This document shows positions 51,793-59,697 of a DNA stretch of 64,000 nucleotides, piece after piece. This DNA comes from Thalassolituus alkanivorans. Lineage in GTDB: Bacteria; Pseudomonadota; Gammaproteobacteria; Pseudomonadales; Oceanobacteraceae. Below the pieces are notes generated by a model, which saw only the letters and a list, made by a program, of their open reading frames with translations, did no database searches and was not told the origin of the DNA. The position numbers were made by a program, and so were the translations under genes. Location: contig NZ_JAJAEL010000049.1 in the NCBI RefSeq assembly GCF_020447205.1, forward strand, positions 115,745-179,744, written 5' to 3'. Numbering within the stretch: position 1 is the stretch's first letter; each line of letters begins with the position of its first letter.

Positions 51793-53061
51793 TCAGCAAT
51801 ACGCCTGGCCGAACAATAATGTTGGCCGCAGAGCGGTAACGCTGTCACCCTGTTGCATTAATTCATAATACCAGTGGCTGTCGGCGACATCACCGACACA
51901 CAGGGCCCCGACGATACGCTCATCGCGCAACAGTATTTTTTTATAAATACCCGCGTGCTCATCCAGCAGTTGCAGAACTTCTGTACTGCTGTCTGCTTCA
52001 AACTGACCGATGCTGTGAATATCGACACCGGATACTTTTAATTTGGTTAAATGCTCGCGCTCCTGATACGACAACAGAGGATCGGCAGTGCTTAATCTCT
52101 GCTGCTGATCGGTTTGATATTGCTGGTGCAGCTGGCGTGCAAGGATGCTGGCCTGTTCCCAGATGGGAGCGACCAGGCCATAGGTGTTGCCGTTAAATTC
52201 GCAGCATTCGCCTAATGCATAAATATGCGGATGACTGGTACGCATCAATGCATCTACCTGAATCCCCTGACCACAGTGGATACCCGCACTTTCTGCCAGT
52301 TCTTTATTGGCAATAATACCGGTAGCAAATACCACCAGATCGGTATCCAGCTGTTGCTGAATACGGTACTCAGTCTGTTCAAACTGAATAGTATTGATGT
52401 GCAGTTTTGGCGCATTGCTGCTGCACAATTTAAGCGGGGTGCAGCCGGTGCGTACATCAATACCACGGTTAAGCAGTTCTTTTTCCAGCAATGCCGACGC
52501 TGTGGCATCCATCTGGCGGTTCATCAAAACAGGGTTACGGTGCAGCAGGGTTACCTGGATGCCGTGGCTGCGAAGTCCCGTGGCGGCTTCTACACCCAAC
52601 AATCCGGCACCAATCACGGTAGCGTGTTGTATATCCGGCAAGCGTTCAAACATAGTGTCAACGTCGCGCAGACTGCGGAAACCAACAACATTGGTTGCAT
52701 CTGCACCGGGAATATCAGGCACAAAAGAACGGGAACCGGTGGCTAGTATCAGTGCGTCATAAGCAAAATGGTCGCCACCGGAACAGATAACCTGCTGGGT
52801 TAGCGTATCAATGCGTTCAACATTCTGCTTCAGATAAACAGAAATACGCCGGCTCTGATACCACTCTTTATCATGTGGCGTAATGGCATTCAGCGTTGTT
52901 TCGCCGGCCAGCAGTGGTGAGAGCATAATGCGATTGTAATGAGCAACAGGCTCGTCGCTCAGTACGTGAATAGCACTGAACGGATGGTTCTCGCCCAGTT
53001 GCTCCAGTACCCGGTTGGCTGCCAGACCATTGCCAATAATCACCAGAATGTTTGTCGCCAT
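51793..53061 (-). CDS. NAD(P)/FAD-dependent reductase, probable electron donor of nitrate reductase
   Basis: 422 aa. Homologous to the N-terminal FAD/NAD(P) half of NirB: ILVIIGNGLAANRVLEQL, a YNRIMLSPLLAG flavin motif, ATVIGAGLLGVEAATGL and YALGECCEFNGNTYGLVAPIWEQA. It lacks iron-sulfur domains. Klebsiella NasB and similar flavoproteins feed NasA-type reductases, and the NasA here has a BFD domain to receive electrons. It is the last gene of the nrt operon, 69 bp after the porin gene. Symbol left blank because the numbering in this family is inconsistent. Confidence 0.8.
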   Translation of the reverse strand: MATNILVIIGNGLAANRVLEQLGENHPFSAIHVLSDEPVAHYNRIMLSPLLAGETTLNAITPHDKEWYQSRRISVYLKQNVERIDTLTQQVICSGGDHFAYDALILATGSRSFVPDIPGADATNVVGFRSLRDVDTMFERLPDIQHATVIGAGLLGVEAATGLRSHGIQVTLLHRNPVLMNRQMDATASALLEKELLNRGIDVRTGCTPLKLCSSNAPKLHINTIQFEQTEYRIQQQLDTDLVVFATGIIANKELAESAGIHCGQGIQVDALMRTSHPHIYALGECCEFNGNTYGLVAPIWEQASILARQLHQQYQTDQQQRLSTADPLLSYQEREHLTKLKVSGVDIHSIGQFEADSSTEVLQLLDEHAGIYKKILLRDERIVGALCVGDVADSHWYYELMQQGDSVTALRPTLLFGQAYC

Positions 53062-53130
53062 GTTCTATCTCCTTCGCTGACAGATGGCGGTACCCACAGG
53101 GCACCGCCGTATCGCTTTTTTAAGGCTTAA

Positions 53131-54306
53131 TCAGAATTTTGCTTCCAGCCACAGCCAGGCTTTGTCGCTGTCGCTACCATTATCTCCGGCGCTGTAGGCG
53201 GCGTATTTCAGACCGGCACTGTAATGCTCAGCAAAGCTTCTGGCGGCGAGGAAATTGACTTCGCTGCCTTTATCGTCATTGCCTTCATCGGCACTGTACT
53301 CATGGTACATGGCCAGCAATTTGACACCGGCGACGGCACCCGTGGCTTTAATATAGGTATCACTCAGGCCATCGGCCGGAGTTACCAGGAATTTGTCTGC
53401 CCAGCCATTAAACGCATGTTTGGTGGCTAACGGGGTCTGGAATCCATAGGCGCCGTTATCACTGCCGAGGGTTTCATTGCCCAGTGCGAGAGTAAGGCCG
53501 GACAACACCACGCCGCCTTCCAGGGCATAATAACTGGCATCAAAATCATCGCTGGACTGGGTAGCAAATTCTGCGCTGTAGATCAGGCTCAGATCATTGA
53601 CGGCCGTTTTTCCGGCAAAGCGCGCACCATAGGTATCCAGCTTGGCATCACTGTCGTCATCCTTTAATAAATAGGCGTAACCGGTCAGGTTTCCGGCTTT
53701 GAGTCCGGAGTAGGTGGCATTAAGTAAATGGCTGGTAACGTCGGCATCAAATTTACGCAGAATACCGTTAACCTGATCGATGTAAGCGTATTGAAGGTTA
53801 AGATCGCCGGTTTTATAGCCTGCTTTTAGCGCATCAAACGTTTGTTCATTCTGACGCCAGCCGACATTACCGACGAAGCGGGCATTATCCAGAATAATAC
53901 GCTGACGACCGGCTACAAGGCTGAAGCCATCTTTGCTGTAGCTGATCTGAGCACGGTTGATCTCGGTGTTCTCCGGATCGGCAACGGTATCATAATCGGT
54001 ATTTTCCGGAGCATAGTCGTCGATAGCGGCGCGTACATCTTCAATTTCGTACAGCACTTTAAAGCCGTTAAAATCGGCTGTTTCATAACCCAGGCGAGAG
54101 CGCAGAGTGAGTGCCGTGGCAGAGTCTTTATCGGCAGCATCGTCATCATCAACGCTTTCATAGCGCAGGCGAAGATCAATAATGGCGTCACCTTTTTTCA
54201 GCATATCAACAGCCGTATCTTCTGCCAGCACACTCTGACTGAAGACAATCTGGCTGATGGCTAAACTCAGGGCAGTAGCTGACAACGTTTTTTTTGTTTG
54301 CATCAT
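53131..54306 (-). CDS. outer-membrane porin in the nitrate uptake operon
   Basis: 391 aa. Signal peptide (TALSLAISQIVFSQSVLA). The mature chain is built of alternating hydrophobic/polar beta strands separated by Asp-rich turns (DDDDAADKDSATALTLRSRL, DDSDAKLDTYGARF) and ends in Phe (AWLWLEAKF), the usual signal for barrel assembly. The pattern resembles alginate-export-type porins. The position between nrtD and the FAD reductase suggests it lets nitrate or a related anion across the outer membrane; that role is inferred from context only. Confidence 0.85.
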   Translation of the reverse strand: MMQTKKTLSATALSLAISQIVFSQSVLAEDTAVDMLKKGDAIIDLRLRYESVDDDDAADKDSATALTLRSRLGYETADFNGFKVLYEIEDVRAAIDDYAPENTDYDTVADPENTEINRAQISYSKDGFSLVAGRQRIILDNARFVGNVGWRQNEQTFDALKAGYKTGDLNLQYAYIDQVNGILRKFDADVTSHLLNATYSGLKAGNLTGYAYLLKDDDSDAKLDTYGARFAGKTAVNDLSLIYSAEFATQSSDDFDASYYALEGGVVLSGLTLALGNETLGSDNGAYGFQTPLATKHAFNGWADKFLVTPADGLSDTYIKATGAVAGVKLLAMYHEYSADEGNDDKGSEVNFLAARSFAEHYSAGLKYAAYSAGDNGSDSDKAWLWLEAKF

Positions 54307-54330
54307 TCTTTCTCCGGTATTTGATTAAAA

Positions 54331-55269
54331 TCAGGCAGTTTTTAACTGGTTAGCTTTATCCTGATCCGGTGTATGAGCATGGGAATGCCCGGCCGGGGTG
54401 TTTATCGCGCGGGTTTCATGATTTTCTTTTATTATTTGGGAACCTGAGACCTGACCATGGGGTTGCGTGGCAGGCAGGCTGTCATCAGTCTTACGCTGTT
54501 TTTCATAAAGGAAACTCAGCACCTGATGACGGTAATGGTTGTAGCGTGGGTCATCGGCTAACTGCAGGCGGTTACGTGGCCGTTCCAGATCGATGTGCAG
54601 AATTTCGCCAATGGTGGCAGCGGGACCATTGGTCATCATTACAATCCGGTCAGACAATAAGACCGCTTCATCCACATCATGGGTAATCATAATGACGGTG
54701 TTATTCAGCTCCTTCTGAATGTCCATTAATGAATCCTGAAGGTGCGCACGCGTCAGGGCGTCGAGCGCGCCAAAAGGCTCATCCATTAATAACACCTGAG
54801 GCTCCATCGCCAATGCCCGGGCGATACCCACGCGTTGCTTCATGCCACCGGAAATTTCATCCGGGCGTTTATGCATGGCATGGGTCATATGCACCAGCTC
54901 CAGGTTGTGCTCAATCCAGGCTTTCATTTCGGCTTTGGATTTTTTGCCACGGAATACCTGTTTTACTGCCAGCTCGACATTTTCATAAGCACTGAGCCAG
55001 GGCAGCAGGGAGTGGTTCTGAAAAACCACCGCACGTTCAGGGCCTGGCTCGTTCACTTCTTTACCATTCAGAACTACGCCGCCTTCGGTTGCCTGCAGCA
55101 GACCGGCAACAATATTCAGCACGGTGGATTTGCCGCAGCCGGAGTGGCCGATCAGTGAAATATACTCACCTTTATTAATCTTAAGATCGACACTCTGCAA
55201 CGCGCGGAAACTGCCTTTTGCGGTGCTGAATTCAATACCTACCTGAGTCAGTTCGAGTAGTGGGTTCAT
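54331..55269 (-). CDS. nrtD: nitrate ABC transporter ATP-binding protein
   Basis: 312 aa. ABC ATPase of the nitrate/taurine/cyanate type: Walker A GHSGCGKST, Q-loop AVVFQNHSLLPW, signature EISGGMKQRVGIARA, Walker B VLLMDEPFGALD, H-loop MITHDVDEAVLL. After about residue 260 it has an extra hydrophilic tail (SLPATQPHGQVSGSQ, HSHAHTPDQDKANQ) not needed for the fold. It pairs with the NrtB permease 15 bp upstream. No NrtC-type second ATPase with a sensing domain is present. Confidence 0.93.
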   Translation of the reverse strand: MNPLLELTQVGIEFSTAKGSFRALQSVDLKINKGEYISLIGHSGCGKSTVLNIVAGLLQATEGGVVLNGKEVNEPGPERAVVFQNHSLLPWLSAYENVELAVKQVFRGKKSKAEMKAWIEHNLELVHMTHAMHKRPDEISGGMKQRVGIARALAMEPQVLLMDEPFGALDALTRAHLQDSLMDIQKELNNTVIMITHDVDEAVLLSDRIVMMTNGPAATIGEILHIDLERPRNRLQLADDPRYNHYRHQVLSFLYEKQRKTDDSLPATQPHGQVSGSQIIKENHETRAINTPAGHSHAHTPDQDKANQLKTA

Positions 55270-55284
55270 AATTTTCTCCGGTTC

Positions 55285-56301
55285 TCAGCGTAAGGTGGCG
55301 GACTTATCCCAGGAAACGCTCCGTTGCAGCAGCAACATAATGCGGTCAAGGGCAAAACCAATTAAGCCGATGGTAATAACCGCGACCATAATACGGCCGA
55401 GGGAATTTGAGCTGCCGTTCTGGAATTCGTCCCAGACGAATTTTCCGAGTCCGGGGTTTTGTGCCAGCATTTCCGCAGCAATCAGCACCATCCAGGCGAT
55501 ACTCAGCGACAGACGAAGGCCGGTAAACATCATCGGAATAGCGGCAGGTAAAACAATTTTCCGTACATGAGTCAGCCAGCTTAAACGCAGCACCTGACTG
55601 ACATTTTTTAAATCCTGAGAAATAGAGGCGACGCCCACGGCGGTATTAATAACGGTTGGCCACAGGCAGCAGAGCATGACGGTAATCATGGAAGTGACAA
55701 AAGACTTTGCTACAACCGGGTCATCGCTGACATAGACAGCACTGACCACCATAGTGACCAGTGGCAGCCAGGCCAGAGGTGATACCGGTTTGAAAATCTG
55801 AATCACCGGGTTAAACGCCGAGTACAGGTTGGCACTTAAACCAATAACAATACCCAGCGGAATGGCGATCAGTGAGGCAATCAGAAAACCGCTCAGAACT
55901 GTAATCAGGCTGGTACCAATCTGATCGACGTAGGTTGGCTTACCGGTGTAGTCGCGGATTTTGACGATATAGTCCGGGTCTTGTGCCAGACGCCGGGCAT
56001 TACGTTCATCCTGGCGCTGGTAAAAAGCGGCTGCTTTTTCACGCTCTGTAATATGTTCGCTGATCAGGGTTTTACTCTGGATCAGGACATCGGCAGGTCC
56101 GGGGAATTTTCCCAGAGAGGTGTTAATGCTTGATGCGGCCGCATGCCAGATCATTAAAAACACCAGAATCCCTGCCAGAGGAATGCCGATGGCTTTGGCA
56201 ATAATGCTCAGGTTCTGGCTGCGGTTTTCTCCCTGAGCGGCTTTAATCATCGGTTCCAGCCAGCTTATTTTGCTTAATGTTTGGGTCAGGGCAATGCTCA
56301 T
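55285..56301 (-). CDS. nrtB: nitrate ABC transporter permease
   Basis: 338 aa, six membrane segments in a BPD_transp_1 domain. The first segment (GIPLAGILVFLMIWHAA) is followed by a long periplasmic insertion (about 65-130) as usual in NrtB. Transmembrane core: GTSLITVLSGFLIASLIAIPLG, then the EAA loop region LRLSWLTHVRKIVLPAAIPMMFTGLRLSLSIAWM, cited by LPAAIPMMFTGLRL. It lies 91 bp after nrtA with a hairpin between them and 15 bp before nrtD. Confidence 0.93.
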   Translation of the reverse strand: MSIALTQTLSKISWLEPMIKAAQGENRSQNLSIIAKAIGIPLAGILVFLMIWHAAASSINTSLGKFPGPADVLIQSKTLISEHITEREKAAAFYQRQDERNARRLAQDPDYIVKIRDYTGKPTYVDQIGTSLITVLSGFLIASLIAIPLGIVIGLSANLYSAFNPVIQIFKPVSPLAWLPLVTMVVSAVYVSDDPVVAKSFVTSMITVMLCCLWPTVINTAVGVASISQDLKNVSQVLRLSWLTHVRKIVLPAAIPMMFTGLRLSLSIAWMVLIAAEMLAQNPGLGKFVWDEFQNGSSNSLGRIMVAVITIGLIGFALDRIMLLLQRSVSWDKSATLR

Positions 56302-56358
56302 AGGATCTCCTTGACGGATTCAGTTGACTGCACAATTTCGATGAATGTGTGATGGTTG

Positions 56359-56380
56359 GCCGGCTGTTAAAACAGCCGGC
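56359..56380. other. intercistronic hairpin between nrtA and nrtB
   Basis: Perfect 10-bp arms GCCGGCTGTT and AACAGCCGGC around AA. No T-tract. A typical stabilising structure between a binding-protein gene and its permease gene. Confidence 0.6.
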
Positions 56381-56392
56381 TTATTCCCTGTG

Positions 56393-57790
56393 TTACAGCT
56401 TTTGCTCGCCTTTCAGGCCGATAGCAAACTTCTGCAGGTAAGCATTCGGTTGCTGACCGTCATAGGTGATGTTGTCGATAAATTCCGTTTGTGGGGCACG
56501 GAAGCCGCTTTCATTGCTGAAGTCAGGGAAGTCTTTGGCATCGGCTTTACCTTCAGCAATAAGTGCTTTGGCTGCTTCTGCGTAAATGTCAGGGCGATAC
56601 ACTTTTTTCGCGATGTCTTTGTACCAGTCATCCGATTTAGCTTCGGCAATCTGGCCCCAGCGGCGCATCTGTGTCAGATACCAGATGGCATCGGAGTAAT
56701 AAGGGTAGGTGGCGTTGTAGCGGAAAAAGACATTGAAATCCGGTACAGAGCGCTTATCGCCTTTTTCATACTCGAAAGTACCGGTCATGGAGTTAGCAAT
56801 CACTTTGTAATCGGCGCCTACATACTGTGGCTTGGCCAGAATTTTTACCGCCTCCTCGCGGTTGGCATTATTGTTTTCATCAAGCCAGGCGGCAGCACGG
56901 ATCAGTGCTTTGACCACACGCTTGTGAGTGTTCGGATATTTTTCTGCCCAGGTTTTGCTGACGCCAAATACTTTTTCCGGATTGTTTTTCCAGATTTCGT
57001 AGTCGGTAATCACCGGAACACCAATGCCTTTAAAGACGGCCTGCTGGTTCCAGGGTTCGCCTACGCAATAACCATAAATCGTACCGGCTTCCATCGTTGC
57101 CGGCATTTGTGGTGGCGGTGTAACCGAAAGCAGGGCATCAGCATTCAGCTGACCGGAGGTATCGCCTTTCGACGGTGCGTAATAACCCGGGTTAATACCG
57201 CCAGCCGCCAGCCAGTAGCGTAATTCGTAATTGTGGGTGGATACCGGAAAAACCATGCCCATATTAAATGGCTTACCCTGGGCTTTGTATTTTTCTATAA
57301 CGGGTTTCAGGTAATCGGCTTTAATCGGGTGTACGGGTTTCCCTTCAGCATCTTTGGGAATAAAGGGTTTCATTTGCTGCCAGACATCATTGGAAACAGT
57401 AATGGCATTGCCGTTTAAATCCATACTGAAGGCGGTAATGATATCGGCTTTGGTGCCAAACCCAATGGTTGCGCCCAATGGCTGGCCCGCCAGCATATGG
57501 GCGCCATCCAGCTGGCCATCAATCACGCGGTCGAGTAGTACTTTCCAGTTTGCCTGTGCTTCGAGGGTGACATACAAGCCTTCGTCCTCAAAGAAACCCT
57601 TTTCATAGGCAATAGCCAGCGGTGCCATATCGGTTAATTTAATAAAACCGAATTTAAGCTCTTCTTTTTCCGGATAATCATCAGCATGACTGAGTGGTAT
57701 CGATAATGCCGATAAACCACTGGCCAGACCTGTGGTCAGAATCAATGCACTTTTTATCAGTGTGCGGCGCAGAGTGTTCAGTCCTTGCAT
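56393..57790 (-). CDS. nrtA: nitrate ABC transporter substrate-binding protein
   Basis: 465 aa from ATG 57790 (AAAGGGGAAG just upstream). Twin-arginine-like signal ([20 protein letters not shown]) then a NrtA/CmpA-type periplasmic binding protein: [43 protein letters not shown] (core [15 protein letters not shown]), [20 protein letters not shown]. First gene of nrtA-nrtB-nrtD-porin-reductase. It has a 120-130 nt leader with two hexaloop hairpins and a terminator that ends 22 bases before the ATG. The longer reading up to 57898 would run through this leader and is rejected. Confidence 0.95.
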   Translation of the reverse strand: MQGLNTLRRTLIKSALILTTGLASGLSALSIPLSHADDYPEKEELKFGFIKLTDMAPLAIAYEKGFFEDEGLYVTLEAQANWKVLLDRVIDGQLDGAHMLAGQPLGATIGFGTKADIITAFSMDLNGNAITVSNDVWQQMKPFIPKDAEGKPVHPIKADYLKPVIEKYKAQGKPFNMGMVFPVSTHNYELRYWLAAGGINPGYYAPSKGDTSGQLNADALLSVTPPPQMPATMEAGTIYGYCVGEPWNQQAVFKGIGVPVITDYEIWKNNPEKVFGVSKTWAEKYPNTHKRVVKALIRAAAWLDENNNANREEAVKILAKPQYVGADYKVIANSMTGTFEYEKGDKRSVPDFNVFFRYNATYPYYSDAIWYLTQMRRWGQIAEAKSDDWYKDIAKKVYRPDIYAEAAKALIAEGKADAKDFPDFSNESGFRAPQTEFIDNITYDGQQPNAYLQKFAIGLKGEQKL

Positions 57791-57812
57791 GGTCTTCCCC
57801 TTTCTTGGCAAC

Positions 57813-57852
57813 AAAAAAAGGCGCCACAACGGTTGCCCGTTGTAAGCGCCTT
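57813..57852 (-). terminator. leader terminator upstream of nrtA
   Basis: On the minus strand: AAGGCGCTTACAACGG pairs with CCGTTGTGGCGCC around GCAA, followed by seven T. It ends 22 bases before the nrtA ATG. Its left arm overlaps hexaloop hairpin P2. Confidence 0.9.
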
Positions 57853-57856
57853 TGCT
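57845..57856 (-). promoter_or_regulatory. ANTAR hexaloop hairpin P2 of the nrtA leader
   Basis: Minus-strand AGC / GCT with hexaloop AAAGGC (A1, G4). The stem is short, but it aligns base for base with nasA P2 (AGC-ATTGGC-GCT) and likewise overlaps the terminator arm. Confidence 0.65.
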
Positions 57857-57877
57857 GTTAAAATGTGTCAGTACGGT

Positions 57878-57893
57878 TACCCGCCATTGGGTA
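57878..57893 (-). promoter_or_regulatory. ANTAR hexaloop hairpin P1 of the nrtA leader
   Basis: Minus-strand stem TACCC / GGGTA with hexaloop AATGGC (A1, G4), 21 nt before P2. Confidence 0.75.
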
Positions 57894-57923
57894 TGCACTG
57901 AATAAGAAATTCAGAATAAGTAT

Positions 57924-57939
57924 TGCCAGAAGCGTGCCA
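57924..57939 (-). promoter_or_regulatory. sigma-54 promoter of the nrt operon
   Basis: Minus-strand TGGCACGCTTCTGGCA: GG and GC separated by exactly 10 bases, perfect -24 TGGCACG, with TGGC in place of TTGC at -12. A palindrome CGGAC-ATT-GTCCG lies just upstream at 57948-57960. Transcription would begin near 57913. Confidence 0.65.
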
Positions 57940-58054
57940 GAGTTTTCGGACAATGTCCGTCTATGGCGTTTTTAACGCATTTTAATCCGCTAACTTCCTG
58001 TTTTTATTTGGGTTGCAATCAACCGTAAGGTTTTTAAAAGCGGTTGTCAGGAAT

Positions 58055-58096
58055 AAAAAAATCCCTGCGTTTTTACGGCAAGGATTTTTTTTGCTC
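58055..58096 (-). terminator. terminator between nasR and the nrt promoter
   Basis: Minus-strand hairpin AATCCTTGCC / CGCAGGGATT (small mismatch) with loop around AAAAA, flanked by T-rich runs on both sides. It ends nasR transcripts about 60-95 bp after the stop and isolates the nrt promoter. The A-run on the other side could make it work both ways. Confidence 0.7.
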
Positions 58097-58117
58097 TGCT
58101 GAAGAGCAGGTTATGCG

Positions 58118-58147
58118 TTGGTGCTGCGACTTGGTGCAGTGCACAAC
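58118..58147. promoter_or_regulatory. repeated TTGGTGC half-sites, possible NtrC enhancer
   Basis: Two TTGGTGC copies (58118 and 58130 region) plus an adjoining GTGCAC, about 190 bp before the nrt sigma-54 site. NtrC binds paired TGGTGC-type half-sites; the arrangement here is imperfect. Confidence 0.3.
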
Positions 58148-58152
58148 CTGAT

Positions 58153-59439
58153 TTAAAGAAGCTCGGTCATGCTTAATAAACCGGCAGCAACATCCACCAG
58201 ACGGCGGTTCTGATTCATCGCCATACTGCGTAATAACGCATAGGCTTCCTGTTCGCTCATCTGGCGGCGCTGAATCAGTTCACGTTTGGCGCGGTCAATC
58301 AGTTTGCGCTCATGCAGTTCTGTACGGGCGGCATCCAGTTCATCATTCAGGCTTTTTAAGCGTTGGCCCTGAGCTTCGATTAATTCGACCACCGGCTTAC
58401 TGACGTTATGTACCATATCGTCATCGGGACCGCTGAGAGCATGGTCTGACTCATGCCCGGCGGACTGTGAATGGCTGACGTACAGAGCAAACGAAGGAAC
58501 ATCGTCGAACGCTCCGCGTTGCAGGTCGTTGCCTTGTTGGTCGGGACTCAATGCCGCTTCGCGTACCGCAAGAATGCGTTGCTGGCTGTGGGAGAGGAGT
58601 TGGGTTTCCAACACTTCTTCGACATATTTGATGGCATCCAGCCGTTCAGAACAGCAGATAAACCAGCGCACATCATAATCCGCTGCTGCCAGTGACTGGG
58701 GACCGGCGGTCAGGGCCAGACGCCGCAGGCGTTCAAATTCGAGCTGGAATTCACCGCGCTGAACCTGTTCCCAGGCGCTCAGAGCTTCGTCACTGGCATA
58801 ATCGCTGAAAATATGGAAACAGCGATCCTGGCGGTCGATTAATTGTGTCAGGCGCTGACGCAGGCCGGGGTCAAATTCATGAGCGGAAAATCCGGCAGCC
58901 CCACAGGCGCGTTCCTGTCCGGCCAGCTCTTTGCCCTGCATTAAATTAAACATGGCGACGAGAATACGTGCGGTTATTTCATCGGCCGCGTTGCCTGCGG
59001 CCTCGAACACCACGGCCAGTAAGCTCTGAATCATTTCGGAATAGGCTTTGATGGCAACGGTGGTATTGAATTTCAGCTGTTCTACATCCTGACGCAGTTG
59101 TGGTAGTCGTTCGAGACTGTGCAGGGCATAACCCAGACGGCGGAACCAGCGTGCGGGAAAGGCATGCTGCCCGTGCTCTGGCAGTAAGTTGGCCAGGGCT
59201 TTATGAAACAGCGCCAGTTGCTCATTGCTGCTGTGCCACTGTTGTTGCAGTTCTTGCTGGCAGCGCAGGCCGGCACTGCCAAGAAAGCGGTTGGATAATC
59301 CGCGTTCGTACTGCAGCTGATGCAACAGATTGCTGATGGCAATCACCAGTTGGCCGGTACGGGCAAACTGTTCAAGTTCCTGTATTTCCTGTTGCTGACC
59401 GAGGTTCAGAAAATAGGCAACGCTGTGAAGATCCTGCAC
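58153..59439 (-). CDS. nasR: NIT-ANTAR nitrate/nitrite-responsive antiterminator
   Basis: 428 aa. N-terminal NIT domain (about 20-270, all-helical) with FARTGQLVIAISNLLHQLQY, ERGLSNRFLGSAG and the nitrate-binding Arg region RGLSNRF as in Klebsiella NasR. A charged linker (about 290-340) follows, then a C-terminal ANTAR domain (about 345-428): DELDAARTELHERKLIDRAKREL (core LIDRAKRELI) and the final three-helix RNA-binding part QMSEQEAYALLRSMAMNQNRRLVDVA. On binding nitrate or nitrite, NasR dimers grip two A1/G4 hexaloops in nascent leader RNA and prevent terminator formation. Matching leaders precede nrtA and nasA. Its own promoter looks sigma-54 type. Confidence 0.93.
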   Translation of the reverse strand: MQDLHSVAYFLNLGQQQEIQELEQFARTGQLVIAISNLLHQLQYERGLSNRFLGSAGLRCQQELQQQWHSSNEQLALFHKALANLLPEHGQHAFPARWFRRLGYALHSLERLPQLRQDVEQLKFNTTVAIKAYSEMIQSLLAVVFEAAGNAADEITARILVAMFNLMQGKELAGQERACGAAGFSAHEFDPGLRQRLTQLIDRQDRCFHIFSDYASDEALSAWEQVQRGEFQLEFERLRRLALTAGPQSLAAADYDVRWFICCSERLDAIKYVEEVLETQLLSHSQQRILAVREAALSPDQQGNDLQRGAFDDVPSFALYVSHSQSAGHESDHALSGPDDDMVHNVSKPVVELIEAQGQRLKSLNDELDAARTELHERKLIDRAKRELIQRRQMSEQEAYALLRSMAMNQNRRLVDVAAGLLSMTELL

Positions 59440-59488
59440 GGAAATGAATCCTTCTTTGCAAATAAATAAAGGCTTTGCTCAGTGCTGG

Positions 59489-59504
59489 TGCAAGATAAAT
59501 ACCA
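59489..59504 (-). promoter_or_regulatory. sigma-54 promoter of nasR
   Basis: Minus-strand TGGTATTTATCTTGCA: exact GG-N10-GC and a perfect TTGCA -12 element. Transcription would start near 59477, about 38 bases before the nasR ATG; the leader is too short for an ANTAR element. Confidence 0.7.
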
Positions 59505-59697
59505 GATGTGAAATATCGGTTAATAAACAGAAGAGCAGCTGACGGTTGTGCAGCCGCTGATCAGATTAACGGGCCTGGGGACGGGGAAAAGCCTCTGAGC
59601 CGGTCAGGGAGCAGGGTTGAGGCAGACTGCTTGCGCTGTAAAGCGGCAGGGCGATATGAAATCGCTCTGTTCTGGTGCAAAGCTGCTGGTGGCTGGT

